10,826 nt of DNA from Eubacteriales bacterium. GTDB taxonomy: Bacteria > Bacillota > Clostridia > Christensenellales > CAG-138. A program made the position numbers and the translations under genes. Positions 6,659-10,826 of this stretch are shown here, piece by piece. A model generated the notes under the pieces. The model did no database searches. It was given only the letters and a program-made list of their open reading frames with translations, and was not told the DNA's origin. The stretch's first letter is position 1, and every line of letters begins with the position of its first letter. Location of the stretch: the NCBI GenBank assembly GCA_030695285.1, contig JAUYTF010000243.1, forward strand, positions 1 through 10,826. Direction: 5' to 3'.

Positions 6659-8293
6659 TTTGTCCTTTAGGTGAAAGCGCTTTAACCGCAGCGCATTGGT
6701 GACGACCGAGACGGAGCTGAGCGCCATGGCGGCGCCTGCAAACATCGGCGTGAGCAGCGGGCCGCCAAACGCGTAGAACAGCCCCGCAGCAAACGGAATG
6801 CCGACGACATTGTATGCAAACGCCCAGAAGAGGTTCTGGCGAATGTTGCGAATGGTCGCGCGGCTCAGCGCGATGGCAGCGCTGACGGCGGTGAGGTCTC
6901 CGCGCATGAGGACGATGTCTGCAGATTCCACTGCAACGTCTGTACCCGTTCCGATCGCCATGCCGACGTCCGCCTGCACAAGCGCGGGCGCGTCGTTGAT
7001 ACCGTCGCCAACCATGGCGACGCGTTTGCCTTGCGCCTGCAGCTTTTGCACCTCTTGTGCCTTCCCGTCAGGGAGGACATCCGAGAGGATATGATCGATG
7101 CCGACGCTTTTTGCAACCGCGTGCGCGGTGCTTGCGTTGTCGCCCGTGAGCATGTAAACGTCCAGTCCGAGTGATTTGAGCTGTGCCACTGCGTGCCTGC
7201 TTGTGGCCTTTGGCGCGTCTGCCGCAGCCATGAGCGCGGTGAGCACGCCATCGACTGCGATATACATCAGCGTCCGGCCCGCGCCGGAGAGCGCGACCGC
7301 GTCACCGGTGGATCGAGAAATGTCGATATTGTGTTCCGTAAGCAACTTTGCGCTGCCCGCAAGCACGCGGCGGCCTTGCACGCTCGCCTCGATTCCTCTC
7401 CCCGGAATGGCGCGGAACTGCTCCGGTTCGTCGAGCGGGAGATCGCGCATCTGCGCGGCGGAGACGATGGCTCGCGCGATGGGGTGCTCCGATCCGCGCT
7501 CAGCTGAGGCCGTAAGCAAAAGAACGCTTGCCTCATCGTCCTGCGTATAGCGGATGATATCGGTGAGCTCCGGCTTGCCCTGTGTGATGGTGCCGGTTTT
7601 GTCCAGTACGACGGCATCGATGCTATGCGTGGTCTCCAGTGCCTCGCCGCCCTTGATCAATACGCCGAGCTCCGCGCCTTTGCCCGTGCCGACCATGATG
7701 GCGGTCGGCGTTGCAAGGCCCAGCGCGCAGGGGCAGGCGATGACGAGCACGGTCACGAAGATGTTGAGCACGAAATCAAAGTCCTGTCCGGCCAGCGCCC
7801 AGATCGCGGCTGAAACGACCGCGATGCCGATCACGGCGGGCACGAAATAGCCGGAGATCACGTCCGCGAGTTTAGCAATAGGCGCTTTTCGCCCTTGCGC
7901 TTCCTCCACAAGATGGATGATTTTCGACAGCGCAGTATCCTCGCCGACGCGGGTCACGGTAAAGCGCAGCAGCCCTTCGCCGTTGATGCTGCCGCCGGTG
8001 ACGGGTGAGCCGGGCTGTTTTTCCACGGGGAGGCTTTCGCCCGTGAGCATGCTTTCATCGACGCTGGACGCACCGTCCTGCACGGTTCCGTCTACAGGGA
8101 TCGCTGCGCCGGGGCGCACGTATACGACATCGCCCACGGAAACTTCGTCGAGCGAAACCGTCAGCTCGACACCATCTTTTATGATAACGGCGGTTTGCGG
8201 ACGGAGATTCATGAGTTTTTTAATCGCCTCGGAGGTTTTGCTCTTGCTGACGGCTTCGAGGTATTTGCCGACCATGACCAGCGTAATGACCAC
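6656..8293 (-). CDS. CopA C-terminal open segment: catalytic domains and TM5-8
   Basis: This is the stretch of copA after the TAA (frame open from 8308; first usable start GTG at 8293, 545 aa). Full-length positions are: TGES in the actuator domain (361-364), CPC in the metal-transport helix (464-466), DKTGT with phosphorylated Asp508, the SEHP locus (His547-Pro548), GDGINDAP (706-713), FAYNVVGIP with the YN pair, and [12 protein letters not shown] with the MxxSS signature of Cu(I) pumps. All are intact. The C-terminal KDK-stop is built from DNA (AAAGGACAAATAA) that closely resembles one unit of the adjoining repeat array. No convincing ribosome binding site precedes the GTG. Confidence 0.62.
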   Translation of the reverse strand: MVITLVMVGKYLEAVSKSKTSEAIKKLMNLRPQTAVIIKDGVELTVSLDEVSVGDVVYVRPGAAIPVDGTVQDGASSVDESMLTGESLPVEKQPGSPVTGGSINGEGLLRFTVTRVGEDTALSKIIHLVEEAQGRKAPIAKLADVISGYFVPAVIGIAVVSAAIWALAGQDFDFVLNIFVTVLVIACPCALGLATPTAIMVGTGKGAELGVLIKGGEALETTHSIDAVVLDKTGTITQGKPELTDIIRYTQDDEASVLLLTASAERGSEHPIARAIVSAAQMRDLPLDEPEQFRAIPGRGIEASVQGRRVLAGSAKLLTEHNIDISRSTGDAVALSGAGRTLMYIAVDGVLTALMAAADAPKATSRHAVAQLKSLGLDVYMLTGDNASTAHAVAKSVGIDHILSDVLPDGKAQEVQKLQAQGKRVAMVGDGINDAPALVQADVGMAIGTGTDVAVESADIVLMRGDLTAVSAAIALSRATIRNIRQNLFWAFAYNVVGIPFAAGLFYAFGGPLLTPMFAGAAMALSSVSVVTNALRLKRFHLKDK

Positions 8294-8308
8294 GGCGGCG
8301 GACTCAAA

Positions 8309-9046
8309 TTAGAGATGCTGTGCAAACCTAAAATCGCCCAGATAGATCATCACTGTGGCGTATACGCCGTATAAAAACGCGCTGCCGGTGCCGATTGCCA
8401 CGAGGGTATCCATATTCGGCGCGCCTTTGATGAGTGTTTTGAATCCGACGCGGAAAAAGCGTCCGCCGGCGAGCATCACCGGGAGGGTTAGAACCAGCTG
8501 CGCCAGCGCGAACACGAGCGGGAACTGGTGCGGGTTTAAAAAGAGCGGCAGCGGCACGCCGAGCACGGGAAACATATGCGCCATGGCGATATAGAGGATC
8601 GGGGCTGCAAACACGATTGCTACGATGAGACGAAAGCGCATGCGCAGGAGCGCTTTTTCGCGCTTCTCCTGCTCCAGATCGCGCGCGTCCTCTCCGGCAA
8701 GATCGAGCGGCGTGTAGCCCGCGTTTGTAATCGCTGCGCGGATCTGCGCGAGCTTTACTTGCGCAGGATCATAGGAGAACGCCGCGCGGTTGGTTGCCAG
8801 ATTGACGGAGGCTTCCCAAACACCGTCGAGCTTGTTGAGCGCGCGCTCCACGGCAGACGAGCAGCTTGCGCATGTCATGCCGTCTACGCCGAGTTCTGCG
8901 CGCTTGCGCGTCTGCGGGGCGACGAGCCCGTAGCCCGCGTTTTCCACGACGGTTTTGATCTCGTCAAAGCCGAGTTTTGATTCGTCAAAAGTCACGCGCA
9001 GGGTTTCGGTTGCGAGGTTGACATCTGCGCTCGTCACGTCAGCCAT
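8309..9046 (-). CDS. CopA N-terminal open segment: second HMA domain and TM1-4
   Basis: This is the stretch of copA between the two stops that a gene caller would report (245 aa; frame open from 9085, first ATG at 9046). It covers the end of HMA1, then HMA2 with intact GMTCASC (full-length positions 82-88, Cys85 and Cys88), a charged linker and four predicted membrane helices (about 162-270 of the full frame). No ribosome binding site is evident at the internal ATG, so separate translation is doubtful. It is best regarded as part of the interrupted copA. Confidence 0.6.
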   Translation of the reverse strand: MADVTSADVNLATETLRVTFDESKLGFDEIKTVVENAGYGLVAPQTRKRAELGVDGMTCASCSSAVERALNKLDGVWEASVNLATNRAAFSYDPAQVKLAQIRAAITNAGYTPLDLAGEDARDLEQEKREKALLRMRFRLIVAIVFAAPILYIAMAHMFPVLGVPLPLFLNPHQFPLVFALAQLVLTLPVMLAGGRFFRVGFKTLIKGAPNMDTLVAIGTGSAFLYGVYATVMIYLGDFRFAQHL

Positions 9047-9060
9047 CTTTGAGACGGCAC

Positions 9061-9088
9061 GCGCAACGTGCGCCGAGCAGGCCGATCA
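9061..9088 (-). other. TGA at a Cys codon with a downstream hairpin (possible Sec site)
   Basis: The TGA at 9088-9086 replaces the first Cys of the CopA GMTCxxC site; SAC follows. Thirteen nt further, GCGCA (9073-9069) and TGCGC (9065-9061) form a 5-bp stem with loop CGT at +18 to +20. Bacterial SECIS elements lie roughly there and favour a G early in the loop, which fits. However, the stem is short, an alternative fold GCACG/CGTGC exists, and GC-rich DNA gives such hairpins by chance. The hairpin alone is weak evidence. Confidence 0.25.
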
Positions 9089-9124
9089 GGTCATGCCGGT
9101 GACTTTGTAAGATTGTTCCTTCAT

Positions 9125-9138
9125 ATGTTACCTCCTTA
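9125..9138 (-). promoter_or_regulatory. Ribosome binding site of copA overlapping upstream stop
   Basis: The - strand reads TAAGGAGGTAACAT then ATG. GGAGG (9135-9131) is 6 nt from the start and directly abuts the TAA stop (9138-9136) of the HMA-TauE gene. This strong site fixes the copA start at 9124 and shows that the TGA at codon 13 lies inside a genuine, well-initiated frame. It also points to coupled translation with the upstream gene. Confidence 0.88.
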
Positions 9139-10620
9139 GCCGCAGCAACTGCCGGGCAAACTGGTCGTGTCAAGATTTGGCGCGACGGCATCGGCCGCGG
9201 GTACGGCGGTCGCCGCGGGGGAATCATTCCCTCCAAAACCTCCATAGAGGTCATCCACCACGAGTATACGCCCGTCGAGCATGCCCATCCAGCACGTGTA
9301 GGGGATAAGACCTGCTTCATCCGGCGTAAACTGGATTACGTTGTCACCCGCTATCAGTGTCTTTTTTACATTGAAAGACGGGAATACAACGGTTTGATTG
9401 CAGCCGTTGATTGCGCTTTCCTCCGCGGTGATGGTCAGCTCCACCGGAATGCCATTTTGCACGATGATAAACGGATAGACCGAGGGGTTCAGGGAAGCCT
9501 GAATTTTCTGCACCCCATTATCCAGTGTAGCGGGCAGATAGCCTTTGTCAAGCGCCTGCTGCACCAGGGAGCCGGAGCTCTCCTGCGCGTCGGCCGCAGA
9601 AGCTGCCTTAGGCGCGCCTAAGGCGGCTGTCGTGCGCAAGCCGAAGAGCGAAACTGCGCTTGTGGCCATGACAACGGCAAAGAACACCACGAGCACCGCG
9701 CTAACGCGCTGGATCACATTGGCAAACTTGCCTTTTAGCGAGGAGAAGAGCGCGCCTGCGCCAAGCATGAGCGGCACGGTGCCGAGCGAAAAGAGCAGCA
9801 TGGAGAGCGCGCCGGTCAGGGCAGAGCCTGTCGCGAGGGCGTAGAGCTGCATGGCCTGCAGTGGGCCGCAGGGCATAAACCCGTTGAGCAAACCTACCAC
9901 GAGCGGACCTTTTCCTGCGCTTGCCTTGCCAAGCGGTTTTGCCAGGAATGACGGCATGCGCGGTGTGAGCCACCACGGCAGCCAGCCGAGCATGCTTAGC
10001 CCCATGAAGAGCATGCCAAGCGCGGCGAGCGCAAGCAGAGCTGCCTTCACCGGTTCGCTTAGGAACAGCACGGAACCGATGCCGCCGACGATGCCGCCGA
10101 TTACGGTATATGCAATCACGCGGCCAGCGTTATACAGGAGCGGGTTTCTCAGCCTACTGCCGGAGGTTGCGCGCGTACCGACGCTCTGGGAAAGATTGAT
10201 ACCGCCGCACATGGCCACGCAGTGCACACTCGTCAAAAGCCCCGTTAAGAACAGCGCCGATAGTGAGATCGTGCTGTCGATCTTCGGAATATACCCGAAA
10301 AAATCAAAGCCGACTGTGAAGCGCAGAATGAGATACAGCGCGAGGATGATGAGCGCGACGGGAATCACTTTTGAAAGCGGCTGCGCTTTTTTGGTTTGAC
10401 GCTTAACGTGATAGCCCTCGGCGGCGATGGCATCGGTGACGGCAGAGACGAGGGTGTCGTCGTCGATGAGATCCGAATCATACGTCACTTCGAGACGATT
10501 GCGTGAAAACGACGCGATCGCGCTTGTTACGCCGGGAACGCTGCGTGCGGCCTTTGAAACGCGCATTTCGCAATGCCCGCAAGTCATGCCGGAGACGGTA
10601 AACGCATGTTTTTTGTCCAT
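9136..10620 (-). CDS. HMA / TauE-SafE (DsbD-like) membrane / cupredoxin-like fusion protein
   Basis: This 494-residue protein has three parts. Residues 5-70 form an HMA domain with an intact GMTCGHC site (11-17). After a basic linker comes a TM at about 84-103, then a six-helix-type TauE/SafE (UreH/DsbD_2-like) membrane region with SVHCVAMCGG and NGFMPCGPLQAMQLYA, the paired Cys-containing motifs of that family. The C-terminal part resembles a cupredoxin-like domain (NGCNQTVVFPSFNV, FTPDEAGLIPYTCWMGM), then an Ala/Pro-rich tail ending GSCCG. Fusions of this type occur beside copA in Clostridia and probably move copper or pass electrons across the membrane; the exact reaction is not established here. 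I prefer the ATG at 10620 because GAAAGG lies 9 nt upstream; the in-frame ATG at 10629 would overlap that site. copA follows 11 nt downstream. Confidence 0.9.
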   Translation of the reverse strand: MDKKHAFTVSGMTCGHCEMRVSKAARSVPGVTSAIASFSRNRLEVTYDSDLIDDDTLVSAVTDAIAAEGYHVKRQTKKAQPLSKVIPVALIILALYLILRFTVGFDFFGYIPKIDSTISLSALFLTGLLTSVHCVAMCGGINLSQSVGTRATSGSRLRNPLLYNAGRVIAYTVIGGIVGGIGSVLFLSEPVKAALLALAALGMLFMGLSMLGWLPWWLTPRMPSFLAKPLGKASAGKGPLVVGLLNGFMPCGPLQAMQLYALATGSALTGALSMLLFSLGTVPLMLGAGALFSSLKGKFANVIQRVSAVLVVFFAVVMATSAVSLFGLRTTAALGAPKAASAADAQESSGSLVQQALDKGYLPATLDNGVQKIQASLNPSVYPFIIVQNGIPVELTITAEESAINGCNQTVVFPSFNVKKTLIAGDNVIQFTPDEAGLIPYTCWMGMLDGRILVVDDLYGGFGGNDSPAATAVPAADAVAPNLDTTSLPGSCCG

Positions 10621-10650
10621 GGATGACATCCTTTCGAACGGTAGAGGTTA

Positions 10651-10676
10651 GCTCGCAAATCTGTTTGAGAGCGAGC
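10651..10676 (-). promoter_or_regulatory. Leader inverted repeat before the copper genes
   Basis: GCTCGC (10651-10656) and GCGAGC (10671-10676) form a 6-bp inverted repeat about 31 nt before the preferred start of the HMA-TauE gene. In RNA it could form a hairpin extended by an AAA/TTT pairing after a 4-nt bulge. It may be a leader structure or an operator. No function can be assigned. Confidence 0.35.
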
Positions 10677-10689
10677 ATCAGGGGCATGG

Positions 10690-10761
10690 TTGTTCTAGGG
10701 ATATCTTAATTGTTTGATGTGAAGATTTTATGTAGAATTACGTTGCGAACTTCGATCGCAA
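10690..10761 (-). promoter_or_regulatory. AT-rich upstream region with 19-bp dyad; probable promoter/operator
   Basis: This AT-rich stretch precedes the copper gene string. A dyad TTGCGA-7-TCGCAA occupies 10743-10761, and on the - strand TAAAAT follows 15 nt later as a possible -10. No good -35 at 16-18 bp spacing was found, so the promoter is not pinned down. The dyad is operator-like in size. No match to the CopY (TACAnnTGTA) box or an evident CsoR box was seen. Confidence 0.35.
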
Positions 10762-10792
10762 ATGCATCAGAACAGCTGCTCGCTTTGCATCA

Positions 10793-10821
10793 ACGCAAAA
10801 AGAAACGCCCGCGGGCGTTTC
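10793..10821 (-). terminator. Rho-independent terminator of a - strand gene beyond the right edge
   Basis: A perfect 20-bp palindrome, GAAACGCCCGCGGGCGTTTC (10802-10821), is followed on the - strand by TTTTTGCG. The stem is very GC-rich with a short turn. Orientation of the T-run shows it ends transcription entering from the right, separating the copper genes from whatever lies upstream. Confidence 0.75.
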
Positions 10822-10826
10822 GGCCC

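Larger units (their letters stand above)
6656..9124 (-). pseudogene. copA: CopA, Cu(I)-exporting P1B-1 ATPase, interrupted by two in-frame stops
   Basis: Read as one frame from the ATG at 9124 to the TAA at 6656-6658, this encodes 822 positions of a complete copper-exporting P-type ATPase with two N-terminal HMA domains. The frame carries two premature stops and no frameshift: TGA at codon 13 (9088-9086), exactly where GMTCSAC needs its first Cys, and TAA at codon 272 (8311-8309), where the family has Tyr in LYFESA. Each could come from one third-base change (TGC/T to TGA, TAC/T to TAA). The start is well supported: GGAGG is 6 nt upstream and overlaps the TAA of the preceding gene. All catalytic motifs downstream are intact, so the interruption is recent, is tolerated by recoding, or is a sequence error. 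Cu(I) specificity follows from CPC, YN and MxxSS motifs. I call it a pseudogene provisionally. Confidence 0.85.

Noticed and set aside
5833..6702. Long + strand reading frame with a repetitive hydrophobic C-terminus
   Set aside because: It runs antisense through the lipoprotein gene and the tandem array; the repeated peptide is simply the 17-bp unit read in three frames.

Overview
The window looks like a chromosomal segment from a GC-rich member of the Clostridia/Firmicutes. The evidence is strong GGAGG-type ribosome binding sites, a MurE with the DNPR signature of meso-diaminopimelate peptidoglycan, an OmpR/BaeS-like two-component system and a clostridial-style copper cassette. No tRNA, rRNA, insertion sequence or CRISPR array was seen.

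Left part, + strand (2-3418), cell-wall precursor synthesis: the 3' end of murE, a strong intrinsic terminator, a divergent mraY-like gene with its own apparent promoter 6 nt before its ATG, then murD. The usual dcw order murE-murF-mraY-murD-ftsW-murG is broken. murF is absent between murE and mraY, and ftsW/murG do not follow murD. The MraY-like protein lacks several residues regarded as essential in the family.

Right part, - strand (10620 down to 3580), apparently a copper-handling gene string read leftward: (1) a fusion of an HMA metal-binding domain, a TauE/SafE-DsbD-type membrane domain and a cupredoxin-like tail; (2) copA, a Cu(I)-exporting P1B-1 ATPase that is complete from end to end but carries two in-frame stops, a TGA exactly at the first Cys codon of the N-terminal GMTCxxC site and a TAA at a conserved Tyr codon; (3) an array of fourteen ~17-bp tandem repeats filling the space between the copA stop and the next ribosome binding site; (4) an unrecognised lipoprotein; (5) a terminator-like hairpin; (6) an OmpR-family response regulator overlapping (ATGA) a BaeS-like sensor kinase. 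The murD and kinase genes converge at about 3419-3579.

How they may work together (inference): the sensor kinase would detect an envelope signal, possibly copper, the HMA fusion and CopA would handle cytosolic and membrane copper, and the lipoprotein would act outside the membrane. The items most worth checking are the TGA-for-Cys codon in copA (selenocysteine, nonsense mutation or sequence error), the MraY homologue without its third catalytic Asp, and the repeat array.
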